Of a stretch of 34,048 nt of DNA, positions 6,407 through 13,557 are shown piece by piece. The DNA lies in NCBI GenBank assembly GCA_042569905.1, contig JBHPHA010000012.1:1-34048 (forward strand). Direction: 5' to 3'. The notes under the pieces are model-generated. The model was not told where the DNA came from and ran no database searches. It saw nothing but the letters and a program-made list of their open reading frames with translations. Position 1 is the first letter of the stretch, and the number at the start of each line of letters is the position of its first letter. A program made the translations under genes and the position numbers. Source of the DNA: JBHPHA01 sp042569905. Its GTDB lineage: Bacteria > Patescibacteriota > Minisyncoccia > Moranbacterales > UBA9337.

Positions 6407-7555
6407 CTAACTATTGTTACTGAAAATTTCTACATAATCTTCATAGATATACGATTGTCCATATTTTCTATCCTTGTCTTTTGGAGACAGAATTTTCATA
6501 TCAATAAATCGGTCAATAACCGTTTGCGCACCAGCACGAGTAAATCCTGTCCACCCTTGAACAACTGCCACATTTACAATTGGTTGTCCATAAAGTTTTG
6601 GCAAAACGATAGCAGCACTTTCAGATGCTCTCTTTCCGAGACTCTGGATCCTCATTATATCTCTCTGTCGCAAAATTGTAATTTTTCCTACAATATCAAT
6701 AGCCTCATTTGCTATTTCAATAACACCATCCAAGAAAAATTCAATCCATTCCGATACATTTCCATTATGATAGCCAAATAATTTCTCATAATATAATTGC
6801 TGATGCTTCTTAAAAAATGATGACAAAAACAAAACTGGTTTTTCCAGATAGCCCTCTTTCCATAAATAAAAAGTAATCAACATTCTTCCTGTTCTTCCAT
6901 TTCCATCTAAAAATGGATGAATTGTTTCAAATTGAGCATGAATTAAGCCTGCTTTAATTATGGTTGAAATAGCATCATCTGAATGTATAAATTTCTCTAA
7001 ATCATTGAGTGCACCGTGCATATCATGAACAGCAGGCGGAACAAATCTGGCATTATCCGGACTTGTGCCACCAATCCAGTTCTGGCTTTTGCGAAATTCA
7101 CCTGGATCAGAAAAATGAGTTGCACGAGCTTCATGCATCAATTGCTTGTGCAGTTCTTTAATAAATCTAAGTGCTATAGGAAAATCATTACCCGTCACCC
7201 GATCAATTCCATAATTAAGCGCTTTAATATAATGCAAAATATCATCAACATCCTCTGGTATGCTCGTATTGATTTTTACTTCCGCCTCAATAGCATCAAT
7301 CATGGTAGCCATAGTTCCTTCAATTTGACTTGAAGATGCTGCATCCTTTCGCAGATACATAAGAATAAAAAAATCAGAATCAGGTAGCAATTTAGTAATA
7401 CCATCAAGTTTCCCCAACAACCGAGTGGCTTCATTGCTTTTTTTTAAAACTTTTGAATTAAAATCAAAGTTTCCCTTTGGAGGAAAAGGGCTTGGAGTAA
7501 AAGATTCAAAGCCTTCTTTTTGTTTAATATTACGACCAATTTTAATCTTTTGCAT
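6407..7555 (-). CDS. Fic family protein with C-terminal winged helix
   Basis: 382-aa Fic-domain protein, expected to AMPylate or otherwise nucleotidylate a target hydroxyl. The catalytic motif HPFLDGNGRTGR is at 213-224, including the His and the phosphate-binding GNGR. An N-terminal inhibitory motif SSSQIEG at 74-80 matches the (S/T)xxxE(G/N) element of self-inhibited class II Fic proteins. The segment around 152-175 (GEFRKSQNWIGG...FVPP) is the substrate-flap region. The last 60-80 residues look like a winged helix-turn-helix, as in Fic/DUF4172-type proteins that bind DNA. Its leader carries a promoter overlapped by repeated TGTATAC sites, suggesting self-regulation. A decayed duplicate lies at 4572-4895. 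Confidence 0.93.
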   Translation of the reverse strand: MQKIKIGRNIKQKEGFESFTPSPFPPKGNFDFNSKVLKKSNEATRLLGKLDGITKLLPDSDFFILMYLRKDAASSSQIEGTMATMIDAIEAEVKINTSIPEDVDDILHYIKALNYGIDRVTGNDFPIALRFIKELHKQLMHEARATHFSDPGEFRKSQNWIGGTSPDNARFVPPAVHDMHGALNDLEKFIHSDDAISTIIKAGLIHAQFETIHPFLDGNGRTGRMLITFYLWKEGYLEKPVLFLSSFFKKHQQLYYEKLFGYHNGNVSEWIEFFLDGVIEIANEAIDIVGKITILRQRDIMRIQSLGKRASESAAIVLPKLYGQPIVNVAVVQGWTGFTRAGAQTVIDRFIDMKILSPKDKDRKYGQSYIYEDYVEIFSNNS

Positions 7556-7588
7556 AATTTGTTTACATCTTTATTACAATATATACAA

Positions 7589-7631
7589 AGTATACATGTT
7601 TGTATACATTAAGTCAATAGATGTATACAAA
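7589..7631 (-). promoter_or_regulatory. Fic promoter with TGTATACA-type operators
   Basis: TTGACT (7612-7617) and TATACT (7589-7594) are 17 nt apart on the minus strand. GTATACA-like sites at about 7590-7597, 7601-7609 and 7623-7631 overlap or flank the promoter elements, a layout expected for a repressor operator. The winged helix of the Fic protein is the obvious candidate binder (inference). Confidence 0.7.
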
Positions 7632-7677
7632 CTTTTTCTTTCATATTTCCAAATATCCTGCATTTTACTCATTTATT

Positions 7678-7715
7678 ACCTTCCTCAAAAGCGACTTTGG
7701 TTCGATGTTTTCTTT
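7678..7715 (-). repeat. U32 3'-end copy A1 (short)
   Basis: About 38 nt matching the U32 core; it reads ENIEPKSLLRKV in an open frame. It begins within 10 nt of the methyltransferase stop codon. This is the shortest copy and the nearest to the intact U32 gene. Confidence 0.78.
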
Positions 7716-7722
7716 ACTTGCT

Positions 7723-8394
7723 TTACTTATCTTTAACAATCTCCACAAGATAGCTATATTGATTTCCTTGCAACACTTTCAACTTGAGCCCGGCTTCCCC
7801 ACATAATCCAGAAAGGAAATTTATATTAAAATGTATCCAACCAAATTTTGGTCCGACTTTTCCCTTCCAGACTGGCATTAGCTCACTAATAAAATAATTC
7901 CTATCTGACAATCTTCTCACAGTAGCCAAGGCGTGACCATCTTTTTTTAGCAATCCATGGACTACTCTCAATAACTTTCTGGCACTATCCACAGATCCAC
8001 CAATCCCCAATCCATTTTCAAGAAAAGTAATTGTGTCATATTTCTTTTGCGCCGAAAAATTAAAAATATCACCCACCTTACAACTCCCACAACCGCTAGC
8101 CCTTGCAACATCAATAACATCAGATGAGATATCAATAGCCGTCACTTTTCCCTGCTTTTCCAAAAGAGAAATATAGTTTCCAGTGCCACATCCCACATCC
8201 AAGATATCTCCATAAGCCAAAGAAATTAACTTCTTCTCTGATTTCAAAAGACGATTCGAGCTCCTAAAATATCTATTCAAATTATGTTCAAATAATTCCC
8301 CTGAGCTATCTTTAAAATAAAACTTGTCTCTATCACCATGAGCATAAGCCTTCAAAGCCTCACCAAACAAATCCATTGATTTTTTAGTTGTCAT
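7723..8394 (-). CDS. class I SAM-dependent methyltransferase
   Basis: 223-aa Rossmann-fold methyltransferase. Motif I is DILDVGCGTGNYISLLE, the AdoMet-binding glycine loop; motif II ends in the acidic VTAIDIS; motif III/IV is YDTITFLENGLG. The ENG in motif IV and the C-terminal half with many aromatic residues do not identify the substrate, which could be a small molecule. It starts 25 nt after the U32 stop codon behind the A-rich leader and may be co-transcribed with it. A short copy of the U32 3' end follows its own stop codon, so in position it is the newest unit of the array. Confidence 0.87.
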   Translation of the reverse strand: MTTKKSMDLFGEALKAYAHGDRDKFYFKDSSGELFEHNLNRYFRSSNRLLKSEKKLISLAYGDILDVGCGTGNYISLLEKQGKVTAIDISSDVIDVARASGCGSCKVGDIFNFSAQKKYDTITFLENGLGIGGSVDSARKLLRVVHGLLKKDGHALATVRRLSDRNYFISELMPVWKGKVGPKFGWIHFNINFLSGLCGEAGLKLKVLQGNQYSYLVEIVKDK

Positions 8395-8419
8395 ATTTTT
8401 ATTTTAATTCTATTTATAT

Positions 8420-8539
8420 CTACTTAGCCACCTTCCTCAAAAGCGACATTGGATTGATGTCTTTTTTGTCGATCTCGAAATGATAATTTGAAGCGTGTCC
8501 GCCGTGGGCTGATTCGACTTCTTCTCCGCTTTCCTTTGT
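8420..8539 (-). repeat. native U32 3' end (A0), parent of copies A1-A5
   Basis: Coding for the last 39 residues and the stop. The 40-nt core shared with all five copies encodes KKDI(N/K)PMSLLRKV. It remains a functional gene end here. Confidence 0.9.
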
Positions 8540-9694
8540 AATTTTCTCAAACTTCACTGAGCTGTTTCCTGATTTTTCAATCACTTCAATTTCGTCGTCA
8601 GCGTAGATTGCATTGTGAACTTTCACTTCGTACAACCCCTCTTTGTTTTGCCCTAGAATTTCTCCCACAAATTCATATTTGCTTCCACTGTGAGAGTTTT
8701 CAAAATTATGCTCTGGCTCTTGAGCTAGCAAAAATCCTTCAGTGTATCCTCGATGCACTAAGCTATTCAAATTTTCTTGTTCTTTTTTTGTAACTTCTTC
8801 AACGTCATCTCTGCCTTCAACAATTACATCCAAAACATTTCTGTAGGCTCTCATTACAAAAGCCAGATAGTACACACTTTTGTTTCGTCCTTCCACCTTG
8901 AAAGATTCCACACCAGCGTCTGCCAAGTCTTTCAAATGATTCAAGAGATTCATGTCCTTGCTATTGAAAAAATATGTTCCGTGTTGATCCTCCTCAAGTT
9001 CGATTTCATGCTCTTTCATCCTATCGGTCACTTTCATCTCTTTGATTTCAGTGTCTCCTTCTGCTTGAACTTCATCAAAAGCCCAGCGACAAGGTTGTGA
9101 GCAATCCCCAAGATTAGCACTTCTTCCACTCATCCATTTTGAAAGAATGCAACGTCCAGAATAACTCATGCACATTGCACCATGAACAAAATATTCCAAC
9201 TCCATTTCAGGAACATTTTTTTTGATTTCTTTGATTTCTTCGAGTGAAACTTCACGCGCCAAAACAACTCGAGTCACCCCTTGCTCTGCCCAAAACTTCA
9301 CAGCTTGCCAATTGGTCGCATTAGCTTGAGTTGAAAGATGAATCTCAACGTTCGGTAAATGTTTTTTCACCAACATCAAAATTCCTGGATCACTCAAAAT
9401 AATCCCGTCAATTTCAATTTCACTCAAACGCTTCAAATGCCCCTCCAGCTTATCAAAGTGTTGATTGTGCGCATATATATTCAAAGTTACATAGAACTTC
9501 TTACCGAGCCCGTGAGCAAGCTCTGAGCCATCTTTCAGGTCCTCAAAAGTAAACGCATTGATCCTTGCTCTCAAAGAAAAATCAGGCACACCACAATAAA
9601 CAGCATCCGCCCCATATTCCAAAGCATATTTCATCTTCTCTGGACTCCCAGCCGGAGCTAGGAGTTCTAGTTTTTTATAATCTATATTTTCCAT
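8420..9694 (-). CDS. peptidase U32 family protein (tRNA/rRNA hydroxylation-type)
   Basis: 424-aa U32-family protein. The N-terminal barrel starts LELLAPAGSPEKMKYAL, the family's standard beginning. The signature block has C175, C182 (GRCILS), C198 and C202 (NLGDCSQPCRW), the four Cys expected to hold an iron-sulfur cluster in RlhA/TrhP-type members that hydroxylate RNA bases. KVEGRNKSVYYLA is the conserved second signature. The C-terminal beta domain ends KKDINPMSLLRKVAK. I infer an RNA-modification role rather than proteolysis. Its last 120 nt (8420-8539) are the parent of five copies at 3764-7715, so this gene is the apparent insertion target. The P-loop gene upstream ends 4 nt before its start. 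Confidence 0.9.
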   Translation of the reverse strand: MENIDYKKLELLAPAGSPEKMKYALEYGADAVYCGVPDFSLRARINAFTFEDLKDGSELAHGLGKKFYVTLNIYAHNQHFDKLEGHLKRLSEIEIDGIILSDPGILMLVKKHLPNVEIHLSTQANATNWQAVKFWAEQGVTRVVLAREVSLEEIKEIKKNVPEMELEYFVHGAMCMSYSGRCILSKWMSGRSANLGDCSQPCRWAFDEVQAEGDTEIKEMKVTDRMKEHEIELEEDQHGTYFFNSKDMNLLNHLKDLADAGVESFKVEGRNKSVYYLAFVMRAYRNVLDVIVEGRDDVEEVTKKEQENLNSLVHRGYTEGFLLAQEPEHNFENSHSGSKYEFVGEILGQNKEGLYEVKVHNAIYADDEIEVIEKSGNSSVKFEKITKESGEEVESAHGGHASNYHFEIDKKDINPMSLLRKVAK

Positions 9695-9698
9695 AAAC

Positions 9699-10166
9699 TT
9701 AAATTATTCCCAATTCAATAAATTCATTTAGAACCTCTTCTTTTGATTTATTTTCAGTATTAATTATAAATTCTTTAAGGTCATCAATTATATATACCTC
9801 CCTAGTGAACTGACCAGCAACAACTTGGACAGATAAATCAGTCTTTCTTTTTATCGATGTATTCTGCAAGCATTCAAGTCTAACACAGAAAATATCATAT
9901 TTTTCTAGATCATCAATTGCTTCAAAAAAATTATCAAAGTTCTCCTTATCTAAAAAAGCCTCTTCAACAACAATACTCCTACCACATCTTAACTTTTCAT
10001 TAACAATCGCACCTGCACCTGAAAACCAATTACTTCTTGAAAATCTCTTCTTTATATCCTCATCAAAAATTAATTTATCAAAACCAAATTCATCACCAAC
10101 CCTATTCACAAGAGTTGTTTTCCCTCCTCCTGTTTTACCTCGAATTATTATTAATTTATTTTTCAT
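9699..10166 (-). CDS. P-loop ATPase/kinase, AAA_33-like
   Basis: 155-aa protein beginning MKNKLIIIRGKTGGGKTTL, with Walker A GKTGGGKT. A strand RSIVVEEAFLD is followed by EKYDIFCVRLEC and then by a basic segment (TSIKRKTDLS), as in zeta-like or nucleoside/antibiotic kinases. The substrate is unknown. The ATG at 10184 would add six residues and is less likely because the strand begins right at the chosen Met. It lies between a membrane-anchored hypothetical gene (24 nt upstream) and the U32 gene (4 nt downstream), so these three are probably co-transcribed. Confidence 0.78.
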   Translation of the reverse strand: MKNKLIIIRGKTGGGKTTLVNRVGDEFGFDKLIFDEDIKKRFSRSNWFSGAGAIVNEKLRCGRSIVVEEAFLDKENFDNFFEAIDDLEKYDIFCVRLECLQNTSIKRKTDLSVQVVAGQFTREVYIIDDLKEFIINTENKSKEEVLNEFIELGII

Positions 10167-10190
10167 AAATTTAAATGCCAACAAAGCATC

Positions 10191-10787
10191 TTACTTATTC
10201 AATTTAGCAATTTTCTTTAGCTTCACCCCACAAGAAGATGTGGTTATATTTTTAATCTTAGGCAAGCACTTATTTATATAATCAAATGTTCTTTTTGGAT
10301 AATACGGAATATTATATTCATCAAATCCAATAGAAAGATAATCTCTTTTATCTTTAACGTATTTGTCTCTATTTTCTGCATCTTGATCAAAAGATTCATC
10401 AATAAATTTCGCTAGCTTTTGCACCATAACCCTTCCTCTTTCTTCTGCAGTTATCCAAAAATAATTATCATCCCTTTTAATTGAGTCCTCTATAGCCTCC
10501 CCATAATCATAAAAAGAATTAATCATCCTTAATTCATCTTGATCAAAATCACTAATAAAAAGATGTGCGTACTTCTTCCAATTTCTTGTAGGAAAAACCA
10601 AGGGCAAATCAAGGCTCTTGCCATCATCAATTTTATCTTTAATTTTTTCAATATTTACTTCTGCAATTCTAATCTCGGTCAATAGCACTCTGGCAGCTTG
10701 AACCTTTTCATTCTTCTTTTTTAGCCAATAAACAAACCAAGCTATAGCTCCAGTTAATATTGTCGCTATTCCATTAAAATATTCCAT
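10191..10787 (-). CDS. hypothetical membrane-anchored protein (198 aa)
   Basis: Unrecognised. Residues about 5-23 (FNGIATILTGAIAWFVYWL) form one transmembrane segment, followed by a basic KKKNEK stop-transfer and a cytoplasmic helical domain rich in Asp, Glu and aromatic residues (for example DDNYFWITAEERGR). The protein ends in a basic stretch with a single Cys (SSCGVKLKKIAK). Similar single-span proteins with a long helical tail are widespread but uncharacterised. An A-rich leader precedes the ATG. The region upstream holds two palindromic repeats rather than an obvious promoter. Confidence 0.7.
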   Translation of the reverse strand: MEYFNGIATILTGAIAWFVYWLKKKNEKVQAARVLLTEIRIAEVNIEKIKDKIDDGKSLDLPLVFPTRNWKKYAHLFISDFDQDELRMINSFYDYGEAIEDSIKRDDNYFWITAEERGRVMVQKLAKFIDESFDQDAENRDKYVKDKRDYLSIGFDEYNIPYYPKRTFDYINKCLPKIKNITTSSCGVKLKKIAKLNK

Positions 10788-10808
10788 GTTTTTTATTATA
10801 TTAAATTA

Positions 10809-10942
10809 TTGTCATCTCGAGCGAAATGGAACGAGGTATGAGTGAAATGCAGTCGAGAGATCTCAACCTAAATATTATCACTAGCCTTATGTATGGCGAG
10901 ATTTATCCACTCTCCGCCTAGGCGGATCGGTCGAAATGACAA
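10809..10942. repeat. 134-bp palindromic MITE-like repeat
   Basis: Terminal inverted repeats TTGTCATCTCGAGC (10809-10822) and GGTCGAAATGACAA (10929-10942) enclose further palindromes, including the perfect 14-bp TCCGCCTAGGCGGA at 10913-10926. G+C is higher than the surroundings. The pattern 'GTCAT-TCGA ... GAGAGATCTC ... TCGAAATGAC' recalls a dispersed intergenic repeat seen in many uncultured bacteria and Bacteroidota. No coding region. Confidence 0.75.
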
Positions 10943-10958
10943 GCACTAGCAAATTCAA

Positions 10959-11033
10959 AATCTTGAATAATATGTTTTTCGAAGCACCGTACCTACTGGA
11001 ACGAAAAGCGAGAAAAATATATTATTCAAGATT
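10959..11033. repeat. hairpin repeat H1
   Basis: Long stem-loop: 10959-10980 pairs with 11010-11033. The inner core CGAAGCACCGTACCTACTGG is shared with H2 and, with two changes, H3. Together with the palindrome at 10809-10942 it fills the 255-nt gap between the two flanking genes. Confidence 0.82.
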
Positions 11034-11042
11034 CCTTTAACC

Positions 11043-11312
11043 TTAATCAGAATTCACATAATTAAAAGTATTCGCAACTACTTTTGCAATTCGAACCGTT
11101 GTGAACTTTTCATCAATTCCAGTGTTGACTGAAACGTTTTTCACTTCATTTCTATCTACTTTATTTCGAGTAATCAGCTCATCAATTTTACCCAGAAGCT
11201 CTGCGCTCAAATTCTGATGCTCATTCCAAATCATTTCATCAACAACTTCCTCATCCTTTCTAAGAATCAGGGTTATCTTATCATCTTCAATTTTAATTTC
11301 AATATTAAACAT
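11043..11312 (-). CDS. short TsaB/YeaZ-like protein (89 aa), truncated or reduced
   Basis: An 89-residue acidic protein. Its second half reads as a degenerate N-terminal TsaB motif: LLGKIDELITRNKVDRNEVK, then VSVNTGIDEKFTTVRIAKVV, comparable to the family pattern 'LLP.ID.LL...G....I....V..GPGSFTGLRIG...AKG'. The Gly-Pro-Gly-Ser-Phe-Thr-Gly segment is altered to TGIDEKFTT. TsaB is normally over 200 residues and supports TsaD in making threonylcarbamoyladenosine in tRNA; here only about the first 90 are present, with no frameshifted remainder visible downstream. It may be a reduced scaffold protein or a decayed gene. It lies between two copies of the hairpin repeat (H1, H2). Confidence 0.55.
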   Translation of the reverse strand: MFNIEIKIEDDKITLILRKDEEVVDEMIWNEHQNLSAELLGKIDELITRNKVDRNEVKNVSVNTGIDEKFTTVRIAKVVANTFNYVNSD

Positions 11313-11345
11313 ACACTATTAATTTCTAACAAACAATTATCAGAA

Positions 11346-11420
11346 AGTCTTGGATAATTTATTTTTCGAAGCACCGTACCTACTGGAACGAAAAGCGAGA
11401 AAAATATATTATTCAAGACT
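11346..11420. repeat. hairpin repeat H2
   Basis: The core is identical to H1 over about 45 nt. In the outer stem an A-T pair of H1 is replaced by G-C, which keeps pairing. It lies just beyond the stop of the amidase gene on the minus strand and may also slow transcription there. Confidence 0.82.
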
Positions 11421-11426
11421 CACAAA

Positions 11427-12263
11427 TCACCGATCAACTTTTTTCCAATTCATATTCCATGGATCAGTCTTTCGGTCTGGTGCAATTTCATCATGTCCGA
11501 GAACATACTTTATCTTATACTTTTTTCCCAAATAATCAAGTAAATCGTTCAATGCAGCGTATTGAGATTTTGAATATTCGTCCTCTTTATTATTAATCAA
11601 TTCAATTCCAATCGAAAAACCATTAGCATTTTTTCTACCATCTGGAACCTCACTCACACCCGCATGATAGGCGATATTCTCATCTTCCACTAACCGATAG
11701 ACCTTTCCTTTTCGATTAATCAAATAGTGTGGACTCACCCCATACTCCTTATACACATCAATCAATAAATCTTTGTCATACTCATCACCACCAAGAGAAT
11801 TATATGATGAATGAATTACAATTGTATCAATCTTTCTTCCGCTTGATTTTTGAAATCCCCAACTAACTAACTTGTCCTTAATATCCATTTCATCATATTC
11901 ATTGTCATTTTCCTCCTCTACTTTTTCAGCCACATATTCTTCTTCAGTCTCCGTCACAACTTCCTCAATAGCTATTTCAGAAATCTCTTCGATAACTTCC
12001 GCCGCCTCAATTTCCCTCTTAGTCTCCGCCGCTTTTACTTCAACATCAACAACTTCCTTATCTTGATCACCTTTCACCTCTGACTTAATTTCAATCACTC
12101 CCTCCTCAGATTCAGGATATTCTAAATTCACAAATGCATAATCTTCAGGAGACAAATCATTTTCAACCACCTGCTTCTCCGGAGCTTTTGCCAAAACAAA
12201 AGCCACAACAAAAATAATTATTGCCAACCCACTTGCTAAGTATGCATACTTAATTTTATCCAT
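11427..12263 (-). CDS. N-acetylmuramoyl-L-alanine amidase, membrane-anchored (Amidase_2 fold)
   Basis: 278-aa wall hydrolase. Residues about 7-25 form a single N-terminal membrane anchor. Residues about 30-135 are a highly acidic Glu/Val linker. The C-terminal domain is of the PGRP/AmpD/T7-lysozyme type: IDTIVIHSSY carries the first zinc His, SPHYLINRKGKVYRL and IAYHAGVS the strand pair and central His, IGIELINN the active-site strand, and YVLGHDEIAPDRKTDPW the second zinc His and final Asp. It should cleave the bond between N-acetylmuramic acid and L-alanine of peptidoglycan outside the cell. An extended -10 promoter lies about 25 nt upstream of the start, followed by an A-rich leader. Confidence 0.9.
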   Translation of the reverse strand: MDKIKYAYLASGLAIIIFVVAFVLAKAPEKQVVENDLSPEDYAFVNLEYPESEEGVIEIKSEVKGDQDKEVVDVEVKAAETKREIEAAEVIEEISEIAIEEVVTETEEEYVAEKVEEENDNEYDEMDIKDKLVSWGFQKSSGRKIDTIVIHSSYNSLGGDEYDKDLLIDVYKEYGVSPHYLINRKGKVYRLVEDENIAYHAGVSEVPDGRKNANGFSIGIELINNKEDEYSKSQYAALNDLLDYLGKKYKIKYVLGHDEIAPDRKTDPWNMNWKKVDR

Positions 12264-12289
12264 TTTTATTTTTTATTTCTATTTCTTTT

Positions 12290-12298
12290 ATTATACCA
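12290..12298 (-). promoter_or_regulatory. extended -10 promoter of the amidase gene
   Basis: TGGTATAAT on the minus strand (TG-n-TATAAT). No good -35 at 17 nt, as is usual for extended -10 promoters. The predicted 5' UTR is about 20 nt. Confidence 0.6.
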
Positions 12299-12343
12299 TT
12301 TTTAAGCTCCAATCAAAAAGATTAACTTAGTATAATCTGCTTA

Positions 12344-12411
12344 CTGAAGAGCATGTTTTTTCGAAGCCCCGTACCAACTGGAACGAATGGCGAGAAAAAC
12401 ATGCGCTTCAG
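12344..12411. repeat. hairpin repeat H3 (same core, different stem)
   Basis: CTGAAGAGCATG pairs with CATGCGCTTCAG around the core CGAAGCCCCGTACCAACTGG, which differs from H1/H2 at two positions. The stem sequence is unrelated to that of H1/H2 yet still self-complementary. Confidence 0.82.
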
Positions 12412-12434
12412 GAATTACGCATTTCATCCATCAA

Positions 12435-12462
12435 CAAAAAAACAGCCTCGTCGCTGAGACTG
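12435..12462 (-). terminator. terminator after the MscS gene
   Basis: CAGTCTC/GAGGCTG stem with a 6-nt loop (12443-12462), followed on the minus strand by a T7-T8 run; about 15 nt after the stop of the channel gene. Confidence 0.8.
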
Positions 12463-12476
12463 CTCTTTAAAGGATT

Positions 12477-13535
12477 TTATTTTTCCAAGATAACTGTTTG
12501 AGTTGGATAAGCAAATTCAATACTTTCCTTTTCAAACTTCTCATAAATTTCTATATTAATCTTTTGCTGTGCATCCATATACATTCCATAATCATCTGAA
12601 CTAATATGGTACACAAACTGAAAGTTCAAACTAGAATCACCATAGCTAGAAAAATGTGCTCTTGCAAATTCAGTATTTTCCGTAGACTCCACAATTTCCT
12701 GAATCCAAACTGGAATTGATTTGATTTTATCAGAACTAATTCCATACACAACCCCTAATGATTGCTTAACCCTTCTCTTTGTCATTCTTTTGTAATTTTG
12801 AATTCTTGCCTTAGCTAAATCTTGGTTTGTAACCACTAGTTCCTCACCTTGAAGTGTCTTAATCTTAGTACTTCTAATTCCAATTCTCTTCACCTCTCCA
12901 ACATCACTACCAAATTTAATACTCTGACCAACCTTAAAAGGTTTATCAAGAAATATTGTAAAAGATGCAATAATATCAGACAAAACATCCTTCACAGCCA
13001 TTGCAATTGCAATACCTCCAATTCCAAGTCCAGCAACCGCAGAGGTCACATTCACGCCTAAATTAGAAAGCACCAAAAGAATTGCAATTAACCACAACAC
13101 CACTTTCAAAATATTACCTAAAAGCTTTACTATTTCCTTATCATTGTCAAATTCACCATTCTCATCTGTAGTTATCCTATCCACCATATAATCGATAATC
13201 TTCTGGAGGACTATAATAACTTGGTAAGAAACAATCAACCAAATTGCGACATCAATAAATTTCTTTGCGACAGGAATACTATCCAAAGAAATCAAAGCGA
13301 TATAGATTGAGATAATAAAATAGAACGGTGGTTTAATACTCTTCACAAGACTGATGATGAAATCATCCACATCCGTCTTAGTTACCTTTGCAGCTTTTTC
13401 AAGTTTTTTAATTATAATAAATTGAAACACCTTGAAAACTATCAAAGCTCCCACTAATATAGCGAGAGCATAGAGATAGTCTTCTCCTGTATTTCCCAAA
13501 AAACTGCTTGTTAAAAAAGTTTGATAATCAATCAT
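12477..13535 (-). CDS. MscS-family mechanosensitive channel
   Basis: 352-aa membrane protein. Four or so hydrophobic spans occupy residues about 20-40, 70-90, 93-120 and 140-185. The third, pore-lining part carries VAGLGIGGIAIAMAVKDVLS, the Gly/Ala-rich TM3 helix of MscS, and is followed by the beta domain DKPFKVGQSIKFGSDVGEV and a KTLQGEELVVTNQDLAK block typical of the family. The C-terminal cytoplasmic alpha/beta domain ends at about 350. It should open under membrane tension to release solutes on osmotic downshock. A rhodanese gene lies 22 nt upstream, so both may share a transcript that ends at the terminator at 12435-12462. Confidence 0.93.
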   Translation of the reverse strand: MIDYQTFLTSSFLGNTGEDYLYALAILVGALIVFKVFQFIIIKKLEKAAKVTKTDVDDFIISLVKSIKPPFYFIISIYIALISLDSIPVAKKFIDVAIWLIVSYQVIIVLQKIIDYMVDRITTDENGEFDNDKEIVKLLGNILKVVLWLIAILLVLSNLGVNVTSAVAGLGIGGIAIAMAVKDVLSDIIASFTIFLDKPFKVGQSIKFGSDVGEVKRIGIRSTKIKTLQGEELVVTNQDLAKARIQNYKRMTKRRVKQSLGVVYGISSDKIKSIPVWIQEIVESTENTEFARAHFSSYGDSSLNFQFVYHISSDDYGMYMDAQQKINIEIYEKFEKESIEFAYPTQTVILEK

Positions 13536-13557
13536 AATATATGGAGAAGTTATTTAT

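Noticed and set aside
3764..7715. U32 tail copies as transcription terminators
   Set aside because: No stable stem plus T run is visible in the shared core; homology follows the U32 reading frame and ends near its stop codon, which fits gene-end copies better.
3764..8539. CRISPR array or integron attC sites for the repeated segments
   Set aside because: The repeats are 40-120 nt, 0.7-1.4 kb apart, coding-derived and not palindromic; there is no integron integrase or cas gene in the window.
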